A stretch of 64,000 nucleotides of DNA from Acetobacter sp. 46_36 (GCA_001917135.1 MNTT01000016.1:535599-599598); one strand, 5' to 3'; positions 35,402 through 45,091 are shown, counted from the stretch's first letter. Notes: generated from the letters alone by a model not told the origin. Program-made: numbers and translations.

Positions 35402-35926
35402 CTAAAAGAAATAATATCGGATGCCGACGGTGAATTCCTGGATATTCTTCTTAAACGTATCGTCTTCCGGGAATACATAACGGTACATAGCGCGGATACC
35501 AATGTTATCGGTCGGATTAAACTGTGCACCGAAACCGGCACGATAGGCGGTGCCTTCAAAATCTTCCATTTTTTTGTTCAGGTTACCGCCGTCCAATGTA
35601 TATTTACCATATCCCACGGTCGTTAACAGCTCTACTACGCCGAGATTCAACGTATCGGAAACCAAATCTATGCCGTATGCCGCAGGTTTTGTTTTGCTGC
35701 CGCCGAAAGCATCGGTTGACGCATACTGCTGATAATATCCTTCTACGGATAAAAAGCCTAAAACTTTTACGCCGGCACTGACTGCGCCGCCGTTCAGGCT
35801 GTCAATATCGCCAAATCCGTTCGGCGTGGCGGAAACATAATCCAAACCGACATGCGGCGAAATAATAAAAGCATGGGCATTAAACGAAATCAGCATAGCG
35901 ACAAGCGCCAAATATATTTTTTTCAT
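35402..35926 (-). CDS. Small outer-membrane beta-barrel protein
   Basis: 174 residues with a signal peptide ending NAHAF. The mature part alternates Gly and aromatic residues in amphipathic strands (SAGVKVLGFLSVEGYYQQYAS, YRAGFGAQFNP, IGIRAMYRYVF) and ends FTVGIRYYFF, with the terminal Phe used for BAM recognition. It resembles 8-strand OmpA/Opa-like porin-family proteins. Function unknown. Monocistronic, with an AAGGAA site. Confidence 0.8.
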   Translation of the reverse strand: MKKIYLALVAMLISFNAHAFIISPHVGLDYVSATPNGFGDIDSLNGGAVSAGVKVLGFLSVEGYYQQYASTDAFGGSKTKPAAYGIDLVSDTLNLGVVELLTTVGYGKYTLDGGNLNKKMEDFEGTAYRAGFGAQFNPTDNIGIRAMYRYVFPEDDTFKKNIQEFTVGIRYYFF

Positions 35927-35982
35927 TACAAGTTCCTTTTAACAGTTAATATATATTATATTTTTTCTTAGAAGAGCGGCAA

Positions 35983-37149
35983 TTAAGACAACTCTTTTAT
36001 TACAATGTCCCGGGAAGCCGCATCGTAAACGATTCCCAGTTTTCCCTTGCGAAATTCTTCGGCCGTTTTGCCAAAGACTTCATAACGCCAGCCTTTGAGA
36101 ATCTGATTTTTAGCTTTTGGATTTTTGATGTATTCGCGCAGATTCTTTTCCGACGTTATCAATCGCGATACGACACCGCAATCGTTACTTTTTATCTTCA
36201 GCAAAAGTTTCAGGACTTCACAAAGGGAATGCTGACTTGGCGGCAGAGTAACATCGCGTTCACGGTCTACACGTCCCAGTGTGCGGTCAAATTTGTCTTC
36301 GGTCAGCGATGCCAGAATTTCCGTCATTTCTTTAGCAAGGCGGCTTTTGGCAACATCCGGACGCACCCCGCGAACCCTTTTCATCTCTTCCATATCTTTC
36401 GGGAAGGCTGTCGCAATGTTTACCAGCGTTTCATCCTTGATAATATTCTGTCGGGAAACGTTGCGTTCTATCGCCATTTTTTCACGCCATTCCGCCAAAG
36501 CTTTCAACGCATTCAAGAATGACAAAGAGTGCCCATTGTGACGAATCCGCAGCCAAGCGTTTTCCGGATTTTGTTCATAATGCGCCGTATCGGCAAAATC
36601 TTCCATTTCTTCCGCAATCCAGCTTTCCCGTTTATTTTCTTTCAGATACGAGGCAATTTCGTTATAACATTTAATCAGATGCGTTACATCGCCCGCGGCA
36701 TATTCCAACTGCTCGGCACTCAGCGGGCGCAGCTGCCAGTTGGTCAAACGGCAGGATTTATCCAGATCCACCCCGCAGTAGGCTCTAACCAGATTTTCAT
36801 AACTGACACATTCGCCCAAACCGCAGGCCTGCGCCGCTATCTGGGTGTCAAAAACCGGCGTCGGCACCGCACCGGAAAGGTTGTACAGAATCTCAATATC
36901 CTGACGGCCGGAATGGAAAACTTTCAGCACTTTTTTATTTTGCAACAGGGCAAAGAAATCGCCGAAGTCCATATTTTCTGCCAACGGGTCTATCAAAAAA
37001 GCGCCGTCTTCATAACCGACCTGAATCAGGCAGGGAATGGGGAAAAATGTCTTTTCACGGATAAATTCGCAATCTATGGCTATAACTTTTTGTTTTTTTA
37101 ATATCTTACAGGCGTCCTGCAGTTCTTGTGTCTTATCTATTAAATTCAT
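35983..37149 (-). CDS. rnd: Ribonuclease D
   Basis: 388 residues. The DEDD exonuclease domain is intact: IDCEFIREKTFFPIPCLIQ, KVFHSGRQDIEILY, and AAGDVTHLIKCYNE with the third Asp and Tyr. HRDC-type helices follow (ENAWLRIRHN, ALAEWREKMAIERNVSRQNIIKDETL). It trims the 3' ends of tRNA and other stable RNA precursors. It is divergent from aspS, with a 133-nt shared upstream region. Confidence 0.93.
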   Translation of the reverse strand: MNLIDKTQELQDACKILKKQKVIAIDCEFIREKTFFPIPCLIQVGYEDGAFLIDPLAENMDFGDFFALLQNKKVLKVFHSGRQDIEILYNLSGAVPTPVFDTQIAAQACGLGECVSYENLVRAYCGVDLDKSCRLTNWQLRPLSAEQLEYAAGDVTHLIKCYNEIASYLKENKRESWIAEEMEDFADTAHYEQNPENAWLRIRHNGHSLSFLNALKALAEWREKMAIERNVSRQNIIKDETLVNIATAFPKDMEEMKRVRGVRPDVAKSRLAKEMTEILASLTEDKFDRTLGRVDRERDVTLPPSQHSLCEVLKLLLKIKSNDCGVVSRLITSEKNLREYIKNPKAKNQILKGWRYEVFGKTAEEFRKGKLGIVYDAASRDIVIKELS

Positions 37150-37282
37150 TTGGGCGTTCCCTTGTCTTTTGGTTGCAGTTTACGGGGGATTGTTTAAGAT
37201 TTTTTTAATTTTAGCTTGCATTTATGCCAATTTGGGATAAAAATGGCGGCATTGACGTTGAAACAATTTTTCAGGGGTACTT

Positions 37283-39052
37283 ATGATTGAATACAGAACT
37301 CATACCTGCGGCGAACTGAGAACCGCCAACGCAGGCCAAAAGGTCAAGCTTTCGGGCTGGATTCACCGCAAACGCAATTTAGGCAATCTGTGCTTTGTCG
37401 ATTTGCGCGACCACTACGGCATTACCCAGTGCGTAGTTGACAGCTCCAGCGATTTGTTTAAGAAGCTGGAAGATATCCGGGTGGAAAGCGTCATTACCGT
37501 TGACGGCGAGGTTGTGATGCGCGAGAGCGTCAATAAAAACATGCCGACCGGCGACATTGAGGTAAAAGTCAGCGATGTCGTTCTGCATTCCATGGCCGAC
37601 GTTCTGCCGATACAGGTTTTCGGGGAAGACAACTCGCCGGAAGAGCTGCGCCTGAAGTATCGTTTTCTGGATTTGCGGCGCGAGAAAATCCACAACAATA
37701 TCATTCTGCGCTGCAAAGTTATCAAACGCATGCGCGAGTTAATGAACGAGCAGGGTTTTCTGGAATATCAGACGCCGATTTTGACGGCTTCATCTCCGGA
37801 GGGCGCACGCGACTTTCTGGTTCCATCCCGCTTAAATCCGGGAAAGTTTTATGCTTTGCCGCAATCGCCGCAGCAATTTAAACAGCTGTTGATGGTTTCG
37901 GGCTTTGACAAATATTTTCAGATTGCACCGTGTTTCCGCGATGAAGATCCGCGTGCCGACCGCAGCCCAGGCGAATTTTACCAGCTGGATATGGAAATGT
38001 CTTTTGCCACGCAGGATGATGTGTTTGCGGTAATGGAAAAGACTATGGGTTCTATTTTCAACGAATTCGGCGAAGGAAAAAAAGTTGACCAGGCGCCGTT
38101 TCAGCGTATTGCTTTTAAAGACGCCATGCTGAAATACGGCTCCGACAAGCCGGATTTACGCAATCCGCTGGTTATTCAGGATGCAACCGCTTTCTTCAAC
38201 AATTCCGGGTTCGGCGTTTATGATGGCAAGGCAGCCAACGGCGAGGGATTGCGTGCCATTGTTATCCCCGGCGCAGGAGAGAAACCGCGTTCGTTCTTTG
38301 ACAAGCTGGACGGTTTTGCCAAAGAAGAAGGGTTCGGCGGAATGGCGTATGTTGCGTTGTCGGCAAACGGCGCCAAGGGCATTGCCAAATTTTTCTCTGA
38401 AGAAAAAATGGCTGAACTTAAAAATATGTTTGGGGTTAAGGACGGTGATGCGGTTGTCTTTATGGGCGGCAATAAAAAACTTATCAGCAAATTTGCAGGA
38501 AAAGTCCGCACAAAACTCGGTGAAGAGCTGGATTTGATTGAGAAAGACGCGTTTCGCATCTGCTGGATTGTCGATTTTCCGTTTTACGAGGAAAACGAAG
38601 AAACAGGCGCAGTTGAATTTTCGCACAATCCGTTTTCCATGCCACAGGGCGGAATGGACGCGCTGCTGAACAAGAATCCGTTTGAGATACTGGCTTATCA
38701 GTACGACATGGTCTGCAACGGCGTGGAATTGGCTTCCGGCGCAGTCCGAAACCACAAACCGGAAATCATGTACAAGGCATTTGAGCTGGCGGGATATGAC
38801 CACAGCGTCGTGGACAACAAATTCGGCGGTATGATTAACGCATTCAAGTACGGCGCGCCGCCGCACGCAGGATGCGCTCCGGGGATTGACCGCACGGTCA
38901 TGCTGCTTTTGGACGAACCGATTATCCGCGATGTCATCCTGTTCCCGTTAAACGGCAAAGCGCAGGATTTGCTGATGCAGGCGCCGAATACGGTTTCCGA
39001 GCAGCAGTTGAAAGACTTGCATCTGGATATCAAGTCCGACGCATTGGCCTAA
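37283..39052 (+). CDS. aspS: Aspartyl-tRNA synthetase
   Basis: 589 residues of the bacterial long type. The N-terminal OB fold has GWIHRKRNLGNLCFVDLRDHYG. Class II motif 2 is FRDEDPRADRSPGEFYQLDMEM, the GAD insertion follows, and motif 3 is GCAPGIDRTVMLLLDEPIIRDVILFP. It charges tRNA-Asp, and possibly tRNA-Asn in organisms with GatCAB; a tRNA-Asn gene is present in this window, but no asparaginyl-tRNA synthetase is. Followed by a strong terminator. Confidence 0.96.
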   Translation: MIEYRTHTCGELRTANAGQKVKLSGWIHRKRNLGNLCFVDLRDHYGITQCVVDSSSDLFKKLEDIRVESVITVDGEVVMRESVNKNMPTGDIEVKVSDVVLHSMADVLPIQVFGEDNSPEELRLKYRFLDLRREKIHNNIILRCKVIKRMRELMNEQGFLEYQTPILTASSPEGARDFLVPSRLNPGKFYALPQSPQQFKQLLMVSGFDKYFQIAPCFRDEDPRADRSPGEFYQLDMEMSFATQDDVFAVMEKTMGSIFNEFGEGKKVDQAPFQRIAFKDAMLKYGSDKPDLRNPLVIQDATAFFNNSGFGVYDGKAANGEGLRAIVIPGAGEKPRSFFDKLDGFAKEEGFGGMAYVALSANGAKGIAKFFSEEKMAELKNMFGVKDGDAVVFMGGNKKLISKFAGKVRTKLGEELDLIEKDAFRICWIVDFPFYEENEETGAVEFSHNPFSMPQGGMDALLNKNPFEILAYQYDMVCNGVELASGAVRNHKPEIMYKAFELAGYDHSVVDNKFGGMINAFKYGAPPHAGCAPGIDRTVMLLLDEPIIRDVILFPLNGKAQDLLMQAPNTVSEQQLKDLHLDIKSDALA

Positions 39053-39062
39053 TATAGCAGAC

Positions 39063-39096
39063 GGCGGCAACCAGATGGCTGCCGCCTTTTCTTTTC
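39063..39096 (+). terminator. Terminator of aspS
   Basis: GGCGGCA pairs with TGCCGCC, followed by TTTTCTTTTC. Confidence 0.9.
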
Positions 39097-39109
39097 TCAG
39101 GTGTTTAAA

Positions 39110-40654
39110 ATGCGCTACGGCTTCTCTCCGGAAACATATATAGCAAAAGTCTCCGCGGTGGTTATTTGGTTCTGTTTCACTGCCTTTTCTTTATATATTG
39201 CCCCGTTTCATGAAATATGGGCTGACGAAGTTCAGGCTTTTTTGATTGCACGCGATGCCAGTTTCAGCGAAATTTTGACAGTTATCCCGCATCAGGAGGG
39301 GCAGCCGGTATTATGGCATTTACTGCTGAAATTGCTTATTGCCATATTTGGCGAAGAATTAAACATTACCTATGTTTCAATTGCGGTTATATCCATAACG
39401 GTCGGTATATTTTTATTCTGCTGTTGGGTTCCATTGATTTATAAAATACTGTTGCCGTTCGGGCATTATTTCCTTTACCAGTACAATATCATTTCACGCA
39501 ACTACTGTCTGGCATATCTGGCAATGGTTTTGCTTGCCGTGCTTTATGAAAAGAGGCATCGGTATATTTGGAGATATGCACTATCATTGCTGCTGTTTGC
39601 AGAATCTGCCGCTTTTTTGGCACCAGTTGCCGCTGTTCTCGGGCTGTTTTGGTTTTCGGAAGCCTATCGGCAGACTTCGGGAAAGCCGTTTCAATATATT
39701 GCCCCTATGTGTCTGTTGGGCGGATGCGGCTTGCTTATGCTATGGCAGATCCTGCCGGTCAATATGGTGCAGTACAATATGCGAATCGAGCATATTGAAA
39801 ATTATCCATACAATGTGCTGGCTCATTTTCCCGAAGCATTTTTTGCCGGTGAAAATACGATGCTGAATCTGACTTTTTTGTTTATCACCGCTTTTTATGC
39901 GGTAAAAACGGCAATGAGCACATCTTTTTATGTTAATATGCGGAATAATTTGCCGGTCGTATTGCGTTTTACAACAGTTTGGAGCGTTTTCATTGCCGCT
40001 TATTTTGCTGTCCGCCCGATGTACTATCACCAAGGGCTTATATGGGGACTTTTTCTCTGTTCGGTTTATATGTTTTTTCCGAACTATGCCCAAAGCAGAA
40101 AGCATTATTTGTTTCTGGCATGTGCCGTTATGCAGATATACTGGAGTGCCGTTTCTGCCGATTATGAGATAAAAAACCCCTACTCTTCGCAGAATCAGGT
40201 TTTGGGAATGCTGGCCAAACATAACGTTTTCGAAAATCCCGAAGCAAAAGTTCAGGCTGTCGGCTTTCACACTCTGCCTCTGCAATTAATTCTCGGCAGA
40301 GATAAATTATATATTGCAGACAAAGCTCCGATGTACTGGCTCTGGACCGAAGAAGACATGGCCGTTAAAGGCGACAATATGCAGGAGCTTATTGACCGCC
40401 ATCATGATATTGCCGTTATAGACGAAGACGATGCTGCGGGAGCCGATTTCAGCTATTATGAAAATCAGGCCGAATTTAACGGCTACAAAATCCCGGCAGC
40501 CGCCGTTTATAAGGGATATCTTTTTTATGAGCAGGGAGTGCGCCTTTTTATCCGCAAAACAGGCACAGGCCCCAAAGTCAAGCCGGATATGGAAAAGAAG
40601 AAACCGGACAAAGATAGAATTAATCAGGACAACAGACTGGTAAATAATTATTAA
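39110..40654 (+). CDS. GT-C type membrane glycosyltransferase-like protein
   Basis: About 514 residues with ten or more membrane segments and a soluble C-terminal ~150 residues. The first periplasmic loop has FHEIWADEVQAFLIARDASF, with the Asp-Glu pair typical of GT-C (GT39/ArnT-like) enzymes that use polyprenyl-phosphate sugars. Later HQEGQPVLWHLLLKL matches the second loop of such proteins. The acceptor is unknown. ATG 39110 is chosen because AGGTG precedes it; a GTG at 39101 is also in frame. Confidence 0.75.
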   Translation: MRYGFSPETYIAKVSAVVIWFCFTAFSLYIAPFHEIWADEVQAFLIARDASFSEILTVIPHQEGQPVLWHLLLKLLIAIFGEELNITYVSIAVISITVGIFLFCCWVPLIYKILLPFGHYFLYQYNIISRNYCLAYLAMVLLAVLYEKRHRYIWRYALSLLLFAESAAFLAPVAAVLGLFWFSEAYRQTSGKPFQYIAPMCLLGGCGLLMLWQILPVNMVQYNMRIEHIENYPYNVLAHFPEAFFAGENTMLNLTFLFITAFYAVKTAMSTSFYVNMRNNLPVVLRFTTVWSVFIAAYFAVRPMYYHQGLIWGLFLCSVYMFFPNYAQSRKHYLFLACAVMQIYWSAVSADYEIKNPYSSQNQVLGMLAKHNVFENPEAKVQAVGFHTLPLQLILGRDKLYIADKAPMYWLWTEEDMAVKGDNMQELIDRHHDIAVIDEDDAAGADFSYYENQAEFNGYKIPAAAVYKGYLFYEQGVRLFIRKTGTGPKVKPDMEKKKPDKDRINQDNRLVNNY

Positions 40655-40673
40655 TTTTAAATTAAAAAAACTC

Positions 40674-40701
40674 TTTACAAATAAAAATATTGCGGTATAC
40701 A
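40674..40701 (+). promoter_or_regulatory. Promoter of rpmI-rplT
   Basis: TTTACA (40674-40679), 16 nt, TATACA (40696-40701). Confidence 0.7.
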
Positions 40702-40710
40702 TTGGTACGA

Positions 40711-40746
40711 ATAACAGAGAGGGCTAACGGCATGCCTTCCTGTTAT
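40711..40746 (+). promoter_or_regulatory. Leader hairpin before rpmI, possible L20 autoregulation site
   Basis: ATAACAG and CTGTTAT pair at the base, with a further AGG/CCT pairing inside, in the 5' untranslated region. In other bacteria L20 represses this operon by binding its leader; here the role is inferred from position only. Confidence 0.4.
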
Positions 40747-40782
40747 GTGTGAATCCAACTTAAATTTTTGAAAGGGATTGAA

Positions 40783-40980
40783 ATGCCTAAATTAAAAACG
40801 AAAAGTTCGGCGAAAAAGCGCTTCAGCGTTACCGGAACCGGCAAACTGAAAAGAAATTTTGCGAAAAAGAGACACTGCCTCTTCTGCAAAACCCAGAAAA
40901 TGAAAAGACAAGCCCGCGGCACGACTTTGCTTTCAGAAGTCGATGTCCAGATTGTTAAGAAATTTTTACCTTATTTGTAG
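40783..40980 (+). CDS. rpmI: 50S ribosomal protein L35
   Basis: 65 residues, the normal length. MPKLKTKSSAKKRFSVTGTGKLKR is the classic L35 start, and HCLFCKTQKMKRQARG occupies the middle. The ATG at 40783 follows GAAAGGGA. infC, often upstream, is absent; a glycosyltransferase gene precedes it instead. rplT follows after 18 nt in the same operon. Confidence 0.97.
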   Translation: MPKLKTKSSAKKRFSVTGTGKLKRNFAKKRHCLFCKTQKMKRQARGTTLLSEVDVQIVKKFLPYL

Positions 40981-40998
40981 TTGTAGGAGGATATGTAA

Positions 40999-41358
40999 AT
41001 GTCTCGTGTAAAAAGAGGTGTTACGGCTCATGCCCGTCATAAAAAAATTCTGGATATGGCGAAAGGCTACAGAGGCCGCAATAAAAACGTTTTCAGAGTA
41101 GCTGTTGAAAAAGTTGAAAAAGGTTTGCAGTATGCTTACCGTGACAGAAGAGCGAAGAAAAGAAATTTCCGTTCTTTGTGGATTCAGCGTATCAATGCTG
41201 CTACGCGCTTGAATGATATGACTTATTCTCGATTTATCAGCGGGCTCAACAAGGCAGGTATTGAGCTTGACCGTAAAGTGCTGGCTGATATCGCTTACAG
41301 AGAGCCCCAAGCTTTTGCTAAGTTAGTAGAAACTGCCAAAGCGGCTCTGGCTAAATAA
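40999..41358 (+). CDS. rplT: 50S ribosomal protein L20
   Basis: 119 residues, full length. SRVKRGVTAHARHKKIL, AKGYRGRNKNVFRVA, YRDRRAKKRNFRSLWIQRIN and the end LNKAGIELDRKVLADIA are diagnostic. It binds 23S rRNA early in 50S assembly and, in several bacteria, represses its own operon. A strong AGGAGG site precedes the ATG. Ends at a long-stemmed terminator. Confidence 0.97.
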   Translation: MSRVKRGVTAHARHKKILDMAKGYRGRNKNVFRVAVEKVEKGLQYAYRDRRAKKRNFRSLWIQRINAATRLNDMTYSRFISGLNKAGIELDRKVLADIAYREPQAFAKLVETAKAALAK

Positions 41359-41391
41359 TTTTTAGATTTAGTATAGTTTATATCAGATAGG

Positions 41392-41430
41392 AAAGAGTCG
41401 TCTTGGGCAACCAAGAGGACTCTTTTATAT
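41392..41430 (+). terminator. Terminator of rpmI-rplT
   Basis: AAAGAGTC and TCTTGG pair with CCAAGA and GACTCTTT, separated by one mismatch, around a GCAA tetraloop; TTTTATATTT follows. Confidence 0.92.
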
Positions 41431-41441
41431 TTAAAATTGTT

Positions 41442-41519
41442 ATGAACTTCCGCGGCATTTTTTACGGCAGCGGAAAAAAGACAAACAACAGCCGGCCTTT
41501 GGGAGCGGCAAAAGGGTGA
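41442..41519 (+). CDS. Possible 25-residue pheST leader peptide
   Basis: An ATG at 41442 opens MNFRGIFYGSGKKTNNSRPL and five more residues, stopping at 41519, in the gap before pheS. It contains two Phe and a Tyr early on. Its coding DNA includes AAACAACAG (41483-41491), which can pair with CTGTTGTTT (41535-41543) downstream, as leader peptides of attenuated operons do. There is no Shine-Dalgarno and no terminator follows, so this is tentative. Confidence 0.2.
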   Translation: MNFRGIFYGSGKKTNNSRPLGAAKG

Positions 41520-41574
41520 TTTCAGGAAACACTCCTGTTGTTTCTGGGAAATATCCTTCTTATAAGGTGAACAA

Positions 41575-42684
41575 ATGAGTGATATTGAAGTTATAAAAAC
41601 AAGCCTGTTGGAACAGATTGCCAATGCAGAAGACGCAAAAGCCCTTGACGAGGCAAGAGTTGCGGCATTAGGCAAAAAAGGACAGATTACCGAACTGTTA
41701 AAAACACTGGGCAGCATGCCGATGGAAGAAAGAGTTTCTTTCGGAAAGAAGATTAATGTTGTCAAAGCGGAAATTGAAGCAAAAATTACCGAAAAAAAAC
41801 AGGAATTGGAAACCAAACAGCTGAATGAAAAACTGAAAAAGGAAGTTATTGACGTTACCCTTCCCTGCCGGCCGGAAACGCAAGGACGAATCCATCCGGT
41901 TTCCAAAGTTTATGAAGAAATTGTCGCTATTTTTGTCCAGATGGGATTTGAAGTGGCTGAAGGCCCGGACATTGAAGATCAGTTCCATAACTTTAACGCG
42001 CTCAACATGCCGCCGAACCACCCTGCCCGCCAAATGCAGGACACGTTCTACATCAATAATGACGCTAATAAGGAATTTGATATGGACTCCGCTTATGTGG
42101 TCAGGACGCATACGTCCGGCGTACAAATCCGTACCATGGAAAAGAAGCAGCCGCCAATCCGCATTATAGCGCCGGGCAGAACATACCGTTCCGACTACGA
42201 TGCGACGCACACGCCGATGTTCCATCAGGTAGAAGGTTTGGTTATTGACAAGAAAACGACTATGGCCGATTTAAAGGGTTGCCTGTATGATTTTATGAAA
42301 GAATTTTTTGAAGTTGACGAACTGCCTATCCGATTTCGCCCGTCGTTCTTCCCGTTTACGGAACCGTCTGCCGAAGTTGATATCGGCTGCCTCAAGACTA
42401 AAACCGATTTAATTATCGGAGCAGGAACAGACTGGCTGGAAGTTTTGGGGTGCGGCATGGTACATCCGAATGTCCTACGCGCTGGAGGCATCGACCCAGA
42501 CGAATATCAGGGATTTGCCTTCGGGGTCGGCATTGACAGGCTTGCGATGTTAAAATACGGCATTCCGGATTTGAGGACTTTCTTTGAATCTGACGTACGC
42601 TGGATTAAAAATTACGGATTTACCCCGCTCGACTTTTCATCAATGACAAGCGGACTGAGCAACAACGGAGGACTGGCACGATGA
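41575..42684 (+). CDS. pheS: Phenylalanyl-tRNA synthetase alpha subunit
   Basis: 369 residues. The N-terminal coiled coil (~1-90) precedes the class II core, with GFEVAEGPDIEDQFHNFNALNMPPNHPARQMQDTFY, RTHTSGVQIRTM, GRTYRSDYDATHTPMFHQVEG and FGVGIDRLAMLKYGI. Together with PheT it forms the alpha2beta2 enzyme charging tRNA-Phe. The ATG follows AAGGTG. It overlaps pheT by 4 nt. Confidence 0.96.
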   Translation: MSDIEVIKTSLLEQIANAEDAKALDEARVAALGKKGQITELLKTLGSMPMEERVSFGKKINVVKAEIEAKITEKKQELETKQLNEKLKKEVIDVTLPCRPETQGRIHPVSKVYEEIVAIFVQMGFEVAEGPDIEDQFHNFNALNMPPNHPARQMQDTFYINNDANKEFDMDSAYVVRTHTSGVQIRTMEKKQPPIRIIAPGRTYRSDYDATHTPMFHQVEGLVIDKKTTMADLKGCLYDFMKEFFEVDELPIRFRPSFFPFTEPSAEVDIGCLKTKTDLIIGAGTDWLEVLGCGMVHPNVLRAGGIDPDEYQGFAFGVGIDRLAMLKYGIPDLRTFFESDVRWIKNYGFTPLDFSSMTSGLSNNGGLAR

Positions 42685-45065
42685 AATTTACATTATCCTG
42701 GTTAAAAGAACATCTGGATACAACAGCAGGCGTTGACGAAATCAGCGAAACACTGACTCGCATCGGCCTTGAAGTCGAGGAGGTCGTTAATCCGGCTGCT
42801 GCACTGGATGGCTTTATCACGGCACGCATTGACAAAGTTGACATGCATCCGGATTCCGACCATCTGCACATATTAGCCGTCAATACAGGCAAGGAAACAC
42901 TGCAAGTCGTCTGCGGCGCGCCAAACGTCCATGAAGGGCTGGTTGGCATTTATGCTCCGACCGGAGCACTGATTCCTGCATACGGAGAACGCTTAAAAGT
43001 TGCAAAAATCCGCGGCGTGGAAAGCATGGGCATGATGTGCTCGGAAAAAGAATTACTTGTTGGCGACGACCATAACGGCATTATCGAGCTGCCGGCAGAG
43101 ACCAAGGCCGGCATTCCGGCGGCGGAAGTTTTGAATATTGATCCGGTTTTTGAAGTTTCGATAACCCCAAACCGCGCCGAATGTTTAGGCGTACGGGGAA
43201 TTGCCCGGGATTTGGCCGCTGCGGGGCTCGGCAGGCTGAAACCGTTGGATATTCCTGCAATCAGAGGAACGTTCAAAAGCCCGGTTAAAGTAACTGTTTC
43301 ATGCCCTGAAGCCTGCCCGACATATACGGCACGCTACATCAGAAACGTCAACAACAAAGCGGAGACGCCAAAGTGGATGAAAGACCGTCTGACGGCTATC
43401 GGGCTGCGTCCTATTTCCGCCCTGGTGGATATTACCAATTATATCAACTATGATTTAGCACGTCCGCTGCACGTTTTTGATGCAGACAAGCTTAAAGGCG
43501 ACATCCAGGTCAGGATGGCTCATGACGGTGAAGAATTTCTGGCACTGAACGAAAAAAGCTATATGCTGGACAACAAAGCACTCGGCATTTGCGACGACGA
43601 AGGCGTACAGTGCCTTGGCGGCATCATGGGCGGATTAAACAAAGGCAGCTATGAAGACACAAAGAACGTTCTGCTGGAGTGTGCATTGTTTACGCCGGCC
43701 TGCATTGCCAGAACCGGACGCAAGCTTCAGCTTGACTCCGATTCACGTGCCCGGTACGAACGCTGGGTTGACCCGATGTCAAATATCAGCGGTAACAATT
43801 ATGCCACGAAAATGATTTTGGATATCTGCGGCGGCGAAGCTTCGGAGATGGAAATTGCCGGAGAAGAAAAATCTGTCGCCAAACCGGTATATCTGCGGCC
43901 GGAACGAATGAAAACTTTTATCGGTATGGAGGTTGCCAAAGAAACTTGTGAAGAAATTCTCCACAATCTCGGATTTGAAATCAGCGAAGAAAACGGCAAT
44001 ATCAAGGCGATTTCTCCGTCATGGCGCGGCGATATTGAATGCGAGCAGGATTTGATTGAAGAGGTCGTACGGATGATTGGGCTTGACAACATTCCGGCAA
44101 CTTCAATGAAAACGGCCGAATTTCCGAAACCGGTTTTAACACCATTGCAGAATAATATTGTCATGGCCAAGCATGAGCTTGCTTCACGCGGCATGTACGA
44201 AACGGTTACATTCAGCTTTACCGACAGCAACATTGCAAAATATTTCCGCAGAAGGCCGGAAGCGGTATTTATTCAAAATCCGATTATCAATGAGCTTGAC
44301 GAAATGCGGCCGTCACTGTTGCCGAATCTGCTTATCGGCGCCAAAAACAATATTGCGCGCGGATACGGCAATTTGGCATTGTTTGAGGCAGCACCCGAAT
44401 TTTTCGGCCGTAATCCCGGCGAACAGCGGGCTATGGCTTCCGGCATTCGGGTCGGAAAGACCGCGAAAAAGGACTGGACAAACTCCATGCGCGCTTATGA
44501 CGTATTTGACGTCAAGGCCGACGCGCTGGCAGTTATTGCCGCGGCGAAAGGCCCGATTGAGGCACCACAGATTACGACCGACGCACCGTCTTACTACCAC
44601 CCGGGGCGCAGCGGCGTTATTCGACTCGGCAAAAACGTCCTCGCGTATTTTGGTGAACTGCACCCGGCGATTCTCAAAGCGCTTGACATCAAAACCAATG
44701 TTATGGCTTTTGAGGTTTTCCTTGACAATATTCCGCTGCCGAGGGATGCAAAATCCAAAGCTAAAAAGAAGCTGGAACTTTCTCCTTTGCAAGCAGTTGA
44801 CAAGGATTTGGCATTCGTCGTTGCCCGTAACGTTTCGGCCGTCAGCATAGCGGCGGCTGCTAAAAATGCAGACCGCAGCAATATTGCCGATGTACGGATT
44901 TTTGATGTTTACGAAGGCGAGAATCTGCCCGAAGACAAGAAATCCGTTGCTATCAGCGTTACGTTCCAGCCGAAAGACAAGACCTATACCGATGCCGAAC
45001 TGGAAGCATTGATGAACAAGGTCATTCTGGAAGTCGGCAAAAAGACCGGTGCAGTTTTGCGATAG
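42681..45065 (+). CDS. pheT: Phenylalanyl-tRNA synthetase beta subunit
   Basis: 794 residues, full length. It has the N-terminal EMAP/tRNA-binding domain (VDMHPDSDHLHILAVNTGKE, VVCGAPNV), the B3/B4 editing region (GLRPISALVDITNYINYDLARPLHVFDADKL), the B5 domain and a C-terminal ferredoxin-fold anticodon-binding domain ending VILEVGKKTGAVLR. It edits and binds tRNA for the PheRS complex. Starts in an ATGA overlap with pheS. Confidence 0.96.
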   Translation: MKFTLSWLKEHLDTTAGVDEISETLTRIGLEVEEVVNPAAALDGFITARIDKVDMHPDSDHLHILAVNTGKETLQVVCGAPNVHEGLVGIYAPTGALIPAYGERLKVAKIRGVESMGMMCSEKELLVGDDHNGIIELPAETKAGIPAAEVLNIDPVFEVSITPNRAECLGVRGIARDLAAAGLGRLKPLDIPAIRGTFKSPVKVTVSCPEACPTYTARYIRNVNNKAETPKWMKDRLTAIGLRPISALVDITNYINYDLARPLHVFDADKLKGDIQVRMAHDGEEFLALNEKSYMLDNKALGICDDEGVQCLGGIMGGLNKGSYEDTKNVLLECALFTPACIARTGRKLQLDSDSRARYERWVDPMSNISGNNYATKMILDICGGEASEMEIAGEEKSVAKPVYLRPERMKTFIGMEVAKETCEEILHNLGFEISEENGNIKAISPSWRGDIECEQDLIEEVVRMIGLDNIPATSMKTAEFPKPVLTPLQNNIVMAKHELASRGMYETVTFSFTDSNIAKYFRRRPEAVFIQNPIINELDEMRPSLLPNLLIGAKNNIARGYGNLALFEAAPEFFGRNPGEQRAMASGIRVGKTAKKDWTNSMRAYDVFDVKADALAVIAAAKGPIEAPQITTDAPSYYHPGRSGVIRLGKNVLAYFGELHPAILKALDIKTNVMAFEVFLDNIPLPRDAKSKAKKKLELSPLQAVDKDLAFVVARNVSAVSIAAAAKNADRSNIADVRIFDVYEGENLPEDKKSVAISVTFQPKDKTYTDAELEALMNKVILEVGKKTGAVLR

Positions 45066-45091
45066 ACCGTTTTTTAATAATCGGTATAAAG

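Noticed and set aside
38156..38866. 236-codon minus-strand frame inside aspS
   Set aside because: Antisense shadow of a core gene with no start signal.
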